Below are positions 7,480 through 17,856 of a DNA stretch of 64,000 nucleotides, in pieces (the first letter of the stretch is position 1; the number at the start of each line of letters is the position of its first letter). Origin of the DNA: Streptomyces glaucescens (GTDB taxonomy: Bacteria > Actinomycetota > Actinomycetes > Streptomycetales > Streptomycetaceae); NCBI RefSeq assembly GCF_000761215.1, contig NZ_CP009438.1, positions 6,676,501-6,740,500 on the forward strand, read 5' to 3'. The notes beneath the pieces are model-generated. The model was not told the origin of the DNA, ran no database searches, and worked only from the letters and a program-made list of their open reading frames with translations. A program made the position numbers and the translations under genes.

Positions 7480-8460
7480 ATGAAGACCTCCTGGCGGAGC
7501 GCCTCACTCGCGGCGGGTGCCGTGGTCGTGCTGGCGTTGACGACGGCGTGCGGCCAGGACGGCGGCGGGACCCAGCCGGCCAGTCAGAACGTCGGCGCGA
7601 CGGCCGCGGCCGGCGGCTACGGCGGCACCGGCATCGGCAACGGCGGGACCGGCATCGGCAACGGCGCGGGGGCGGGTGCCGGTGCGCAGGCCACGGACCA
7701 GCAGGGCGCCGCGGCTGCCGCCGCCCCGGCCGGCAAGCTGGGCGTCTCCGCGAACGCGGAACTCGGCCGGGTCCTGACCGACGCCGACGGCCGCACCCTC
7801 TACCGGTTCGACGAGGACACCGCCGAACCCCCCAAGTCCAACTGCGAGGGCGAGTGCGCCACCGCCTGGCCCCCCGTCCCCGCGGACGACGCCTCGGCCG
7901 GCGCGGGCATCGACAAGAACCTGCTCGGCGAGGTCACCCGCGCCGACGGCACCAAACAGCTGACCGTCGGCGGCTGGCCGGCGTACCGCTACGCCAAGGA
8001 CGTGGCTCCCGGCGAGACCAAGGGCCAGGGCGTCGGCGGCACATGGTACGCCCTCGCACCCGACGGCAAGAAGGCCACGCTCGCCGATCTGCCCGGACTG
8101 TCCACCCGCAAGGACCCCGAGCTCGGCGAGATCGTCGTCGACAAGAACGGCATGACGGTCTACCGCTTCATGAAGGACGAGGCCTGGCCGAAGCCGGTCT
8201 CCGCCTGCACCGGCGCCTGCCTGGAGAACTGGCCCGCCGTCGCGCCGGTCGAGGCGAACGACACCAAGGGGGTGCAGAAGAAGGGGCTGATGAGCTTCAC
8301 CCGCCCGGACGGGACCAAGCAGCAGACCGTCAACTGCTGGCCCATCTACACCTTCAGCGGCGACACCGCCCCCGGCGACACCAACGGGCAGGGCGTGGGC
8401 GGCACCTGGTTCGCCGTGGCGCCCGACGGCAAGCCGATCGGTGCGCCGGAGAAGGAGTGA
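7480..8460 (+). CDS. secreted lipoprotein with duplicated Lipoprotein_15 repeats (SCO0930-like)
   Basis: The 326-residue lipoprotein has a signal peptide ending in the lipobox LTTAC (Cys 24) and a Gly/Ala-rich linker to about residue 85. Two tandem copies of a roughly 120-residue module follow. Each copy has an LGxxLxDxxGxTLYRF-type half with a Cys pair (CEGECATAWPPV and CTGACLENWPAV) and a second half ending GQGVGGTWYALAPDGK or its near twin. This is the PF03640 repeat family, of unknown role, sometimes linked to electron transfer or surface stress in Streptomyces. Translation probably starts at the ATG at 7480, six bases after GGGAG; a TTG two codons earlier is less likely. A strong hairpin follows the gene. 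Confidence 0.85.
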   Translation: MKTSWRSASLAAGAVVVLALTTACGQDGGGTQPASQNVGATAAAGGYGGTGIGNGGTGIGNGAGAGAGAQATDQQGAAAAAAPAGKLGVSANAELGRVLTDADGRTLYRFDEDTAEPPKSNCEGECATAWPPVPADDASAGAGIDKNLLGEVTRADGTKQLTVGGWPAYRYAKDVAPGETKGQGVGGTWYALAPDGKKATLADLPGLSTRKDPELGEIVVDKNGMTVYRFMKDEAWPKPVSACTGACLENWPAVAPVEANDTKGVQKKGLMSFTRPDGTKQQTVNCWPIYTFSGDTAPGDTNGQGVGGTWFAVAPDGKPIGAPEKE

Positions 8461-8498
8461 CCCCCGCGAGCGGCGCCCCTGCCCGGCCCGCCGCACCC

Positions 8499-8543
8499 CA
8501 CCGGTCCGCCCCCGCCGCTCCCCGCGGCGGGGGCGGACCGGTG
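8499..8543 (+). terminator. terminator after the SCO0930-like lipoprotein gene
   Basis: A perfect inverted repeat with 20-base arms (8499-8518 and 8524-8543) and a TCCCC loop lies 38 bases after the stop codon. No U-tract follows. Confidence 0.8.
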
Positions 8544-8754
8544 TGACGGCATGCCCTCCGGCCTTGTCGGCACGGGAACTCTCCGGAACGCCACCGACAC
8601 GGCGCGTGGATGCGCGCGCGAACCCGCGGAATGCGGCACGTGTCGCAGGCAGTGACCGGGAACGGATGGTCAATTTCCGGTTCAGCTCGCCCGTTTGGCG
8701 GACGATCAGTAGCCTCTGCTCGAACACCGGATCGCCTATGCCTTGGAGAGCTAG

Positions 8755-9567
8755 ATGGAGCGTCCCGCCTGGGCCCCACGGAGCATCGACATCACGGTGC
8801 CGAGCGTTTCGCGCATCTACGACTTCTACCTGGGCGGTTCGCACAACTTCGAGGTGGACCGGGAAGCGGCCCGCCGGGCCATGGAGTTCGTGCCGGGACT
8901 CCCCAAGATCATGCAGGCGAACCGGGCCTTCATGCGCCGCGCGGTCCGCCACGCCGTGGACCAGGGCATCACCCAGTTCCTGGACATCGGCTCGGGCATA
9001 CCGACCTTCGGCAACGTCCACGAGGTCGCCCAGGCGGCCAGCCCCGGCGCCCGCGTCGTCTACGTCGACCACGATCCGGTGGCCGTCGCCCACAGCCAGG
9101 CGGTCCTCGACGGCAACCCGCACGCGGACGTGGCCGCCGCGGACCTGCTCAAGCCGCAGGACATCCTGACCAGCCCCCAGGTCGAGCGGCTGCTCGACCT
9201 CGACCGCCCGGTGGCCCTGCTCCTCGTTGCGATACTGCACTTCGTGGAGGACGCGGACGACCCGTACGGCGCGGTGGCGCAACTGGGCCGAGCACTGGCG
9301 CCCGGCAGCCTGCTGGTCCTGACGCATGCCTCGTACGAGGGAATTCCCCTGCCGGCGGAGCGGGCGGGGGGTGCGGTGGACGTATACAAGGACATTCGCA
9401 ACCCGCTGATCATGCGCTCGCGCGACGAGATCGCGCGGTTCTTCGAGGGGTACGACATGGTGGAACCCGGACTGGTGCCGATGCCGCACTGGCGGCCGGA
9501 CACCGCACCGGAGGACGAGGACCCGTACGCGTTCTCCGGTTTCGCGGGCGTGGGGCGTACGGCGTGA
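8755..9567 (+). CDS. SAM-dependent methyltransferase, DUF574 (Methyltransf_19) family
   Basis: The 270-residue product belongs to a family strongly expanded in Streptomyces. The N-terminal signature (SIDITVPSVSRIYDFYLGGSHNFEVDREAA, here broken for length: residues 7-20 and 21-36) is diagnostic. FLDIGSGIPT (residues about 78-87) is the SAM-binding glycine loop and VVYVDHDPVAVAHS the acidic strand-2 loop. The methyl acceptor is unknown for the whole family. The stop codon overlaps the GTG of the next gene (GTGA), so it is translationally coupled to a cyclic-di-GMP enzyme. The gene may therefore help set or read that signal. Confidence 0.85.
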   Translation: MERPAWAPRSIDITVPSVSRIYDFYLGGSHNFEVDREAARRAMEFVPGLPKIMQANRAFMRRAVRHAVDQGITQFLDIGSGIPTFGNVHEVAQAASPGARVVYVDHDPVAVAHSQAVLDGNPHADVAAADLLKPQDILTSPQVERLLDLDRPVALLLVAILHFVEDADDPYGAVAQLGRALAPGSLLVLTHASYEGIPLPAERAGGAVDVYKDIRNPLIMRSRDEIARFFEGYDMVEPGLVPMPHWRPDTAPEDEDPYAFSGFAGVGRTA

Positions 9568-11705
9568 GCGCGGAGCCGGACGGGCCGGAGGACAGACTGC
9601 GCCGGTTCGCGACGATCTGGAGCCGGGCGGTCTTCCCGGTGACCCTGACCTCCCTGACCCGCCCGGAGTTCGAGGAGCGGCTGCTGCCGCTCGCCCGGCG
9701 GCTCAGCCGGGCGCTGCGGGCCAGGACCTTCGACGCGGCCGAGGGCCGGGCCGTCGGCGCCGCGCTCGTCGCCGCCCACTGCACCGACCCCGAAGCGCTC
9801 AGCCGCACGCTGGACTGCGTGGACGCCTACCTGGTGCTCTACTGCGGCGAGGGCGGCGACCAGGAGGGCCTGCGGGCGCGTTCGGCGCGGCTCCAGCACG
9901 CCATGGCCGCCGGGTTCGCCCAGGCGCTGCGGGCCCGCACCCTCACGGAGCAGGAGGCCATCGCCCAGGCCGCGCTGCGCGCCCAGGGCGTGGTCGCCCA
10001 GGCACTGCACGCCAGCGAGGCCCGGTTCCGCGCGGTGTTCGAGGGCGCGGCGATAGGGATCGGCATCGCCGACCTGGACGGCAACGTACTGGAGGTCAAC
10101 GGCGCCCTGCTGCGGATGTTCGGCGGCGGCGAGCACACCGTGCGCGGCCGCAACGTCCGCGACTGGACGCACGCCGAGGACTCGCCCCACGTGTGGCGGC
10201 TCTACGAGGAGCTGGTGCGCGGCGAACGCGAGCACTACCACGTCGAGAAGGCCTTCTACCGGCCCGACGGCACCGTCCTGTGGACCAACCTCACGGTCTC
10301 CCTGCTGCGTGACGCCGACGGCAACCCGCAGTACCAGCTCGCGCTGATGGAGGACACCACCGAGCGCCGCCTGCTCAACCTCCGGCTGCGCTACGAGGCC
10401 ACCCACGACGCGCTCACCGGCCTGCCCAACCGCACCCTGTTCTTCGAGCGCCTGGAGAAGGTGCTGAACGCGGGCCCCGGCCACCGGTTCGGGCTGTGCT
10501 ACCTGGACCTGGACGGCTTCAAGACGATCAACGACAGTCTCGGCCACGCGGCCGGCGACCGGCTGCTCGTCGAGGTCGCCGACCGCCTCCAGTCCTGCGC
10601 GACGGCGCCCGGCGAGATGGTCGCCCGGCTCGGCGGCGACGAGTTCGTGGCGCTGACCACCGGCCCCGACACCCGGCGCGAGGTCGACGAGCTGGCCTCC
10701 CGGATCATGAACGCGCTGGTCGCCCCCATCAGCATCGACGGCCGGGAGCTGACCGTGCGCGGCAGCATCGGCATCGTCGAGGGCCCGGCGGGGGAGCGCA
10801 GCGCGGCGGAGGTGCTGCGCAGCGCCGACATCACCATGTACCGGGCGAAGTCGGCGGGCGGCAACCGTTCCGAGCTGGCCGACGCCGAGGCCGACGCCCG
10901 CGCCATCACCCGGCACGGGCTCACCACCGCGCTGCCGACCGCCCTCGACCGCGGCGAGTTCTTCATCGAGTACCAGCCGCTGGTCCACCTCGGCGACGGC
11001 AGCGTCCGGGGCGCCGAGGCGCTGGTGCGGTGGCTGCACCCGCAGCACGGCGTGCTCGGCCCGGACCGGTTCATCCCGCTCGCCGAGCACACCGGCCTGA
11101 TCGTGCCGCTGGGCCGCTGGGTGCTGGAGCAGTCGGTGCGGCAGGCCAAGGAGTGGCGCGAACGCCACGCCGGCACGGCCACCGCGCCACTGCGCATCAA
11201 CGTCAACCTCTCGCCCTGCCAGCTCAGCCACCCCGGGCTGGTCCAGGACACGGTGGAGATCCTGGAGACGGCGGGTGTCGATCCCGACGCGCTGTGCCTG
11301 GAGGTCACCGAGTCCGCCCTGATCGGCGCCGACGACGACCTGCTGAAGCCGCTGCGCAGGCTGGCCGAGATGGGCGTGGACATCGCCCTGGACGACTTCG
11401 GCACCGGATACTCCAACCTCGCCAACCTCCGCCGGCTCCCGGTGAGCGTCCTGAAGCTGGACCGCTCCTTCACCCAGAGCATGCAGCAGTTCCCCGCCGA
11501 CCCCGTCGACCTCAAGATCGTCGACGGGATCGTCTCCCTCGCCCACAGCCTGGACCTCGCGGTCACCGTCGAGGGCGTGGAGACCGGCGCCCAGGCCGAA
11601 CAGCTGCGAATCCTGGGCTGCGACACGGCGCAGGGCTGGTACTACGCCCGTCCCGGTCCGCCCGAGCGCCTCCACGAACTGGCGATGGCGGACGCGTCGG
11701 GCTGA
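9564..11705 (+). CDS. cdgE: PAS-GGDEF-EAL cyclic-di-GMP diguanylate cyclase/phosphodiesterase
   Basis: This 713-residue soluble protein has an alpha-helical N-terminal region of about 140 residues, then a PAS sensor domain (about 150-270). A GGDEF domain follows (about 280-440, with intact GGDEF at residues 357-361) and an EAL domain (about 450-705, with EALVRW at 485-490 and the DDFGTGYSNL loop). Both active sites look complete, so it may make and break cyclic di-GMP, the second messenger controlling BldD and development in Streptomyces. No membrane segment is seen. The start is GTG, overlapping the methyltransferase stop by 4 bases. The name cdgE is suggested by domain order and neighbours (SCO0928-like) and is not certain. 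Confidence 0.85.
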   Translation: MSAEPDGPEDRLRRFATIWSRAVFPVTLTSLTRPEFEERLLPLARRLSRALRARTFDAAEGRAVGAALVAAHCTDPEALSRTLDCVDAYLVLYCGEGGDQEGLRARSARLQHAMAAGFAQALRARTLTEQEAIAQAALRAQGVVAQALHASEARFRAVFEGAAIGIGIADLDGNVLEVNGALLRMFGGGEHTVRGRNVRDWTHAEDSPHVWRLYEELVRGEREHYHVEKAFYRPDGTVLWTNLTVSLLRDADGNPQYQLALMEDTTERRLLNLRLRYEATHDALTGLPNRTLFFERLEKVLNAGPGHRFGLCYLDLDGFKTINDSLGHAAGDRLLVEVADRLQSCATAPGEMVARLGGDEFVALTTGPDTRREVDELASRIMNALVAPISIDGRELTVRGSIGIVEGPAGERSAAEVLRSADITMYRAKSAGGNRSELADAEADARAITRHGLTTALPTALDRGEFFIEYQPLVHLGDGSVRGAEALVRWLHPQHGVLGPDRFIPLAEHTGLIVPLGRWVLEQSVRQAKEWRERHAGTATAPLRINVNLSPCQLSHPGLVQDTVEILETAGVDPDALCLEVTESALIGADDDLLKPLRRLAEMGVDIALDDFGTGYSNLANLRRLPVSVLKLDRSFTQSMQQFPADPVDLKIVDGIVSLAHSLDLAVTVEGVETGAQAEQLRILGCDTAQGWYYARPGPPERLHELAMADASG

Positions 11706-11801
11706 GCGCCGCAGCGGTGGCACCGGCCCGGTGGTCGCCCCGGCGGGCGCTCCCTACGATCGAGGGAGAGGATCCGACCGGACCCGGCTGGGAGCACGGG
11801 C

Positions 11802-12254
11802 ATGGACACCACCGAGATGCGCCGTCTCTTCGAAACCCATCGCGCGGCGGAGGCGGCCCGCGACATCGACGGCATCCTCCGGACGTTCGTCGGCGACTGC
11901 TTCCTGGAGACCAAGGCGCTCGGGCTGCGCAGCCAGGGCGCGGACGCCGTGCGCGCCGCCTACCGGCAGCAGTACTTCACCGCGTTCCCGGACCTCGCCC
12001 CGCAGGACGAGGGCATCGCCTACGGCGACGACGTCGTCGCGGTGTGGGGCACGCTGCGGGGCACCAGCCGCGGTGACTGGCTGGGGATCCCGCCGGGCGG
12101 CGGCTCCTTCGAGGTTCCCTTCGCCAACGTCGTCCCCTTCCGGGACGGCCTGATGGCGGGCGAGTCGATCTACTTCGACCTGGCCAGCCTCTGCGCGCAG
12201 GCGAACATCCCCCTGGAGCGGATCCGGGAGGCGGCGGCACGCCGCCGTGCGTGA
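11802..12254 (+). CDS. NTF2/SnoaL-like small protein
   Basis: The 150-residue product has the helix-rich start and curved sheet of the NTF2-like fold. MDTTEMRRLFETHRAAEAARDIDGILRTF-type spacing (residues 1-29 in two pieces) and FRDGLMAGESIYFDLASLCAQ near the end are typical of SnoaL/limonene-epoxide-hydrolase-like proteins. Such folds act as cyclases, isomerases or ligand-binding shells, so no reaction can be named. It lies 96 bases after the cyclic-di-GMP gene and converges with the LysR gene. It may be part of the upstream operon or separately transcribed. Confidence 0.7.
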   Translation: MDTTEMRRLFETHRAAEAARDIDGILRTFVGDCFLETKALGLRSQGADAVRAAYRQQYFTAFPDLAPQDEGIAYGDDVVAVWGTLRGTSRGDWLGIPPGGGSFEVPFANVVPFRDGLMAGESIYFDLASLCAQANIPLERIREAAARRRA

Positions 12255-12383
12255 GGGAGCGGCGCGGGGGACCGCGCGGGGCGGGGCGCTTACGGCGACA
12301 CCCGCAGACGCCCGAGAGACCGCAGACGCCCAGCCGGTAAGGCACCGGCGTGGTGAGGCAGTTGGCGGGATCGCGTCGCGCCC

Positions 12384-13268
12384 TCACCGCTCCAGCAGCA
12401 TCCGCTGCAACTCCCGGGCGGCCCGGGGCGGAGCCACATCGCTGCGGTGGGCCAGCGCGATGGTCCGGTGCAGCCCCGGCCGGGCCAGTGGAGTGACCCG
12501 CAGGCCGAGCCCCGACCGTGCCGCCACCATCCGGGGGACCACGGCCACGCCCAGGCCGGCGCGGACGAACCCCAGCACCGCGTCCATCTCGCCGCCCTCG
12601 ACCGCGAAGTCCGGTTCGAAGCCTTCGGCGCGGCACGCGGCGACCGTGAGTTCGCGCAGGTCGTAGCCGTGCCGGAACATCACCAGACGTTCGCCCGCCA
12701 GTTCGGCGACCCGTACGGAGTGCCGCCCGCCGCCCGGCCGGGGCGCCTCCGGCGAGGACACCACGACCAGGTCCTCGCGCAGCAGCTCCACCGTGGTCAG
12801 AGCCGGGGACGCCGTCGGCAGCGGCAGGACGACCAGGGCGAGGTCGAGGGCGCCGCGCGCGAGGTGCCGTACGAGGTCGAGCGAGCCGCCCTCCTCGACG
12901 AGCAGCCGGATGCCCGGGTAGCGGTCGTGGAAGGCACGCAGCACGTCGGGCAGCAGGCCGGTGCACAGGCTCGGGGTGGCGCCGAGCCGGACCCGGCCGC
13001 GCCGCAGCTGCACCAGCTCCTGCACCTCGTGCCGCGCCGTGTCCGCGTCGGCGAGGATCCGCCGGGCCAGCGGCAGCAGTGCCTCCCCGGCGTCCGTCAG
13101 CGTGATGTTGCCCCGCGCCCGCAGGAACAGGTCGGCGCCCAGCTCCCGCTCCAGCGCCTTGATCTGCTGGGACAGCGAGGGCTGGGCGACGTGCACCCGC
13201 TCGGCCGCCCGGGTGAAGTGCCGGGTCTCCGCGACGGCCACGAAGTACTGGAGCTGCTGGAACTGCAT
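12384..13268 (-). CDS. LysR-family transcriptional regulator
   Basis: The 294-residue protein has an N-terminal winged helix-turn-helix (residues 1-60: MQFQQLQYFVAVAETRHFT, then RAAERVHVAQPSLSQQIKALE) and a two-lobed ligand-binding domain typical of the family. The frame runs on to 13310, but the ATG at 13268 gives the canonical LysR N-terminus. It diverges from sdhCAB with only 84 bases between start codons, and a symmetrical site lies between them (13277-13293). It is therefore a strong candidate regulator of this succinate dehydrogenase as well as of itself. The effector is unknown. Confidence 0.88.
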   Translation of the reverse strand: MQFQQLQYFVAVAETRHFTRAAERVHVAQPSLSQQIKALERELGADLFLRARGNITLTDAGEALLPLARRILADADTARHEVQELVQLRRGRVRLGATPSLCTGLLPDVLRAFHDRYPGIRLLVEEGGSLDLVRHLARGALDLALVVLPLPTASPALTTVELLREDLVVVSSPEAPRPGGGRHSVRVAELAGERLVMFRHGYDLRELTVAACRAEGFEPDFAVEGGEMDAVLGFVRAGLGVAVVPRMVAARSGLGLRVTPLARPGLHRTIALAHRSDVAPPRAARELQRMLLER

Positions 13269-13276
13269 GCGCCGAG

Positions 13277-13293
13277 CATAGGCGCACCCTATG
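13277..13293. promoter_or_regulatory. probable LysR operator between lysR and sdhC
   Basis: The sequence CATAGGCGCACCCTATG has perfect 6-base arms (CATAGG/CCTATG) around five bases. It contains the ATAG-N7-CTAT form of the T-N11-A LysR box. It sits 8 bases upstream of the lysR ATG and about 20-40 bases upstream of the presumed sdhC -35. That position would suit autorepression and sdh control. Confidence 0.55.
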
Positions 13294-13313
13294 GAAACGA
13301 GCCGTACCATGTC

Positions 13314-13344
13314 TTGGACCGATCGGGGGTGGCGGCCCTAGCGT
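13314..13344 (+). promoter_or_regulatory. candidate sdhCAB promoter giving a leaderless transcript
   Basis: TTGGAC (13314-13319) and TAGCGT (13339-13344, fits TANNNT) are separated by 19 bases. The ATG of sdhC begins 9 bases after the end of the -10, about where transcription would start. No clear Shine-Dalgarno sequence precedes it. Confidence 0.45.
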
Positions 13345-13352
13345 GCTGAGAC

Positions 13353-14060
13353 ATGGCACTGGCAACGCGGACGGGCCGACGGCCGTCCATGGCGCGCACG
13401 ATGTGGGACAGCTCCGTCGGCAAGAAGACCGTGATGGCCGTCAGCGGCGTGATCATGCTGCTGTACCTGGTCGCCCATGTGATCGGCAACCTGAAGATCT
13501 TCTTCGGCCCGGAGGAGTTCAACCACTACGCGCACTGGCTGCGCACGGTCGGCGAACCGTTCATGCACTACGAGTGGACCCTCTGGCTGGTCCGGATCGT
13601 CCTGCTCGTCGCGGTCGTCGCCCACGCCGTCTCCGCGTACCAGCTCAGCCGCCGCGACATCAAGGCGCGCCCCAGCAGGTACGTGCACAAGAAGCCGCGG
13701 GCCTCCTACGCCACGCGCACCATGCGCTGGGGCGGGATCATCCTCGGCCTGTTCATCGTCTGGCACGTCCTGGACCTGACCACCGGACACGTCCACCCGG
13801 GCGGCTTCCAGGAGGGCCACCCCTACCAGAACGTCGTCGACACCTTCTCGACCTGGTACGGCAACGTCATCTACATCGTCGCGATGCTCGCCGTCGGGCT
13901 GCACGTCCGGCACGGCTTCTGGAGCGCCGCCCAGACCCTCGGCGTCGGCAGCCGCACCCGCGACCGCGCCCTGAAGACCATCGCCGACGTCCTCGCGCTG
14001 CTGCTCACGGCCGGTTTCATCGCCGTACCCGTGGGCGTCATGACCGGAGTGGTGAACTGA
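13353..14060 (+). CDS. sdhC: succinate dehydrogenase cytochrome b558 subunit
   Basis: The 235-residue product is an integral membrane subunit of the single-polypeptide, five-helix cytochrome b558 family (Bacillus-type succinate:menaquinone reductase and fumarate reductases). Helices start at about residue 28 and include histidines well placed as haem ligands: HVIGNLK near 42, HAVSAYQL near 90, WHVLDLT near 134 and HVRHGFW near 184. It carries electrons from the FeS subunit to menaquinone. There is no separate sdhD, consistent with this type. It is followed two bases later by sdhA. This is probably the second succinate dehydrogenase of a streptomycete rather than the housekeeping four-subunit enzyme. 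Confidence 0.92.
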   Translation: MALATRTGRRPSMARTMWDSSVGKKTVMAVSGVIMLLYLVAHVIGNLKIFFGPEEFNHYAHWLRTVGEPFMHYEWTLWLVRIVLLVAVVAHAVSAYQLSRRDIKARPSRYVHKKPRASYATRTMRWGGIILGLFIVWHVLDLTTGHVHPGGFQEGHPYQNVVDTFSTWYGNVIYIVAMLAVGLHVRHGFWSAAQTLGVGSRTRDRALKTIADVLALLLTAGFIAVPVGVMTGVVN

Positions 14061-14062
14061 CC

Positions 14063-16008
<1,946 letters not shown>

Positions 16009-16012
<4 letters not shown>

Positions 16013-16755
16013 GGCTCACCCTGCGCGTCTGGCGCCAGCAGAACGCCGACGCCGACGGCGCCATGTCCACGTACGAGGTGGACGGAATCTCACCCGACAT
16101 GTCCTTCCTGGAGATGCTCGACACCCTCAACGAGGAACTCATCCTCAAGGGCGAGGACCCCGTCGCCTTCGACCACGACTGCCGCGAGGGCATCTGCGGC
16201 GCGTGCTCCCTGGTGATCAACGGGGACGCGCACGGGCCCGAGCGCACCACCACCTGCCAGCTGCACATGCGGTCCTTCCGGGACGGCGACACGATCGACG
16301 TCGAGCCGTGGCGGGCCGCCGCCTTCCCGGTGATCAAGGACCTGGTCGTGGACCGCTCGGCGTTCGACCGGATCATCCAGGCCGGCGGCTACATCACCGC
16401 GCCGACCGGCGCCGCGCCCGAGGCGCACGCCACTTTGGTGCCCAAGCCGGACGCCGACTTCGCCTTCGAGCACGCCGAGTGCATCGGCTGCGGGGCGTGC
16501 GTGGCGGCCTGCCCCAACGGCGCGGCGATGCTGTTCACCTCCGCCAAGGTCAACCACCTCAACGTACTGCCGCAAGGCGCTCCCGAGCGGGAGACGCGGG
16601 TGCTGGACATGGTGGCGCAGATGGACGAGGAGGGGTTCGGCGGGTGCACCCTGGCCGGCGAGTGCGCGACCGCCTGCCCGAAGGGCATCCCGCTGATGTC
16701 GATCACCAGCATGAACAAGGAGTGGCTGCGGGCCACGCGGAAGGTGAAGCGGTAG
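16009..16755 (+). CDS. sdhB: succinate dehydrogenase iron-sulfur subunit
   Basis: The 248-residue subunit has the plant-ferredoxin-like [2Fe-2S] ligands CREGICGAC with a later CQL, and two bacterial-ferredoxin motifs, CIGCGACVAACPNG and CTLAGECATACPKG, for the other two clusters. It relays electrons from SdhA to the haem and quinone in SdhC. It is the last gene of the sdhCAB operon; a GC-rich hairpin lies about 45 bases beyond the stop codon. Confidence 0.94.
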
Positions 16756-17082
16756 CCCCCGGCGGGTGCCGCAGTGAACGTTCGCCGACGGTGCGGGCGG
16801 GCGGGGCCGGGAGTGGTGCTCCCCGGCCCCGTCTCATGTGCCCGGCCCGGGCGCCGCGGACATGGTCCTCGCGGGACGGACGCGCCGAGCGGTCCCCGGC
16901 GCCACGGAGCCGCGCCGCGGGCTCGGCAGCCGCGCACCGCCCACCGGACGGCGCGCCCGGCCGCGGTCCGTTCAACGACCCCACATCCCCGCTCCCGTCA
17001 CCCGTCATGTACCGGCCAGACGGCCTCGGAAGAAACGGGGGGTACACCTCCGCCCCCCTTCCGGCCGTACCAGGAGTGAGCC
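16756..17082. other. 327-bp gap: sdh terminator and upstream region of the acyltransferase pair
   Basis: No gene is visible. A hairpin lies at 16801-16833, and the ribosome site CAGGAGTGAGCC sits just before the ATG at 17083. The 16850-17050 part is GC-rich with no clear promoter. Confidence 0.5.
16801..16833 (+). terminator. probable terminator of sdhCAB
   Basis: An inverted repeat, roughly CGGGGCCGGGAG / CTCCCCGGCCCCG with one bulged base, encloses a TGGTG loop. It lies 46 bases after the sdhB stop codon. Confidence 0.65.
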
Positions 17083-17856
17083 ATGACCGGTGTGCCCACG
17101 CTCGACCGTCCCCCGCGGCCCGCCGCGCCCGTCCGCTACACCGTGTCCCTCGCCCGCGACGAGGACGACGTCAGGGCCGCGCAGCGGCTGCGGCACGACG
17201 TCTTCGCGGGCGAGCTGGGCGCCCTGCTGACCAGCCCGCAGCCCGGCCTGGACACCGACGCCTTCGACGCCTACTGCGATCACCTGCTCGTCCGCGAGGA
17301 GACCACCGGCCAGGTCGTCGGCACCTACCGGCTGCTGCCGCCCGAGCGGGCCGCGGTGGCCGGGCGGCTCTACTCCGAGGGCGAGTTCGACCTCGCCCCC
17401 CTGGCCGCCATCCGGCCCGGCCTGGTCGAGGTCGGCCGCTCCTGCGTCCACCCCGGCCACCGCGACGGCGCCGTCATCGGGCTGATCTGGGCGGGCATCG
17501 CCCGCTACATGGCCGACCGGGACCACGCGTGGCTGGCGGGCTGCTGCTCGATCCCGCTGGCCGACGGCGGCACCCTCGCGGCGGCCACCTGGGACCGGGT
17601 GCGCGAGCGCCACCTCGCGCCCGAGGAGTACCGGGTACGGCCGCTGCTGCCCTGGACGGCCGAGGACGTGGCCCGCCCCGCCGCCCGCACCGAGCTGCCG
17701 CCCCTGCTGCGCGGCTACCTCAGGCTCGGCGCCTGGGTGTGCGGCGAGCCCGCCCACGACCCGGCGTTCGGCGTCGCCGACCTGTACGTGCTGCTGCCGA
17801 TGCGCCGGATCCACCCGCGCTACCTGCGGCACTTCCTCTCCCTCGTCCCGGCCTGA
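17083..17856 (+). CDS. olsB: GNAT-like N-acyltransferase, probable ornithine acyltransferase (OlsB type)
   Basis: The 257-residue product belongs to the hemolysin-type acyltransferase group (Acetyltransf_5) that includes OlsB. Visible marks are LRHDVFAGELG, DAFDAYCDHLLV and VEVGRSCVHPGHRDGAVI (residues about 117-134), the family's acyl-donor-binding region. OlsB transfers a 3-hydroxyacyl group from acyl carrier protein to the alpha-amino group of ornithine, giving lyso-ornithine lipid. The next gene is an O-acyltransferase whose ATG overlaps this stop (TGATG), the expected partner for step two. Ornithine lipids are phosphate-free membrane lipids, often made under phosphate limitation. The specific substrate is inferred from the pair and was not tested. 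Confidence 0.78.
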   Translation: MTGVPTLDRPPRPAAPVRYTVSLARDEDDVRAAQRLRHDVFAGELGALLTSPQPGLDTDAFDAYCDHLLVREETTGQVVGTYRLLPPERAAVAGRLYSEGEFDLAPLAAIRPGLVEVGRSCVHPGHRDGAVIGLIWAGIARYMADRDHAWLAGCCSIPLADGGTLAAATWDRVRERHLAPEEYRVRPLLPWTAEDVARPAARTELPPLLRGYLRLGAWVCGEPAHDPAFGVADLYVLLPMRRIHPRYLRHFLSLVPA

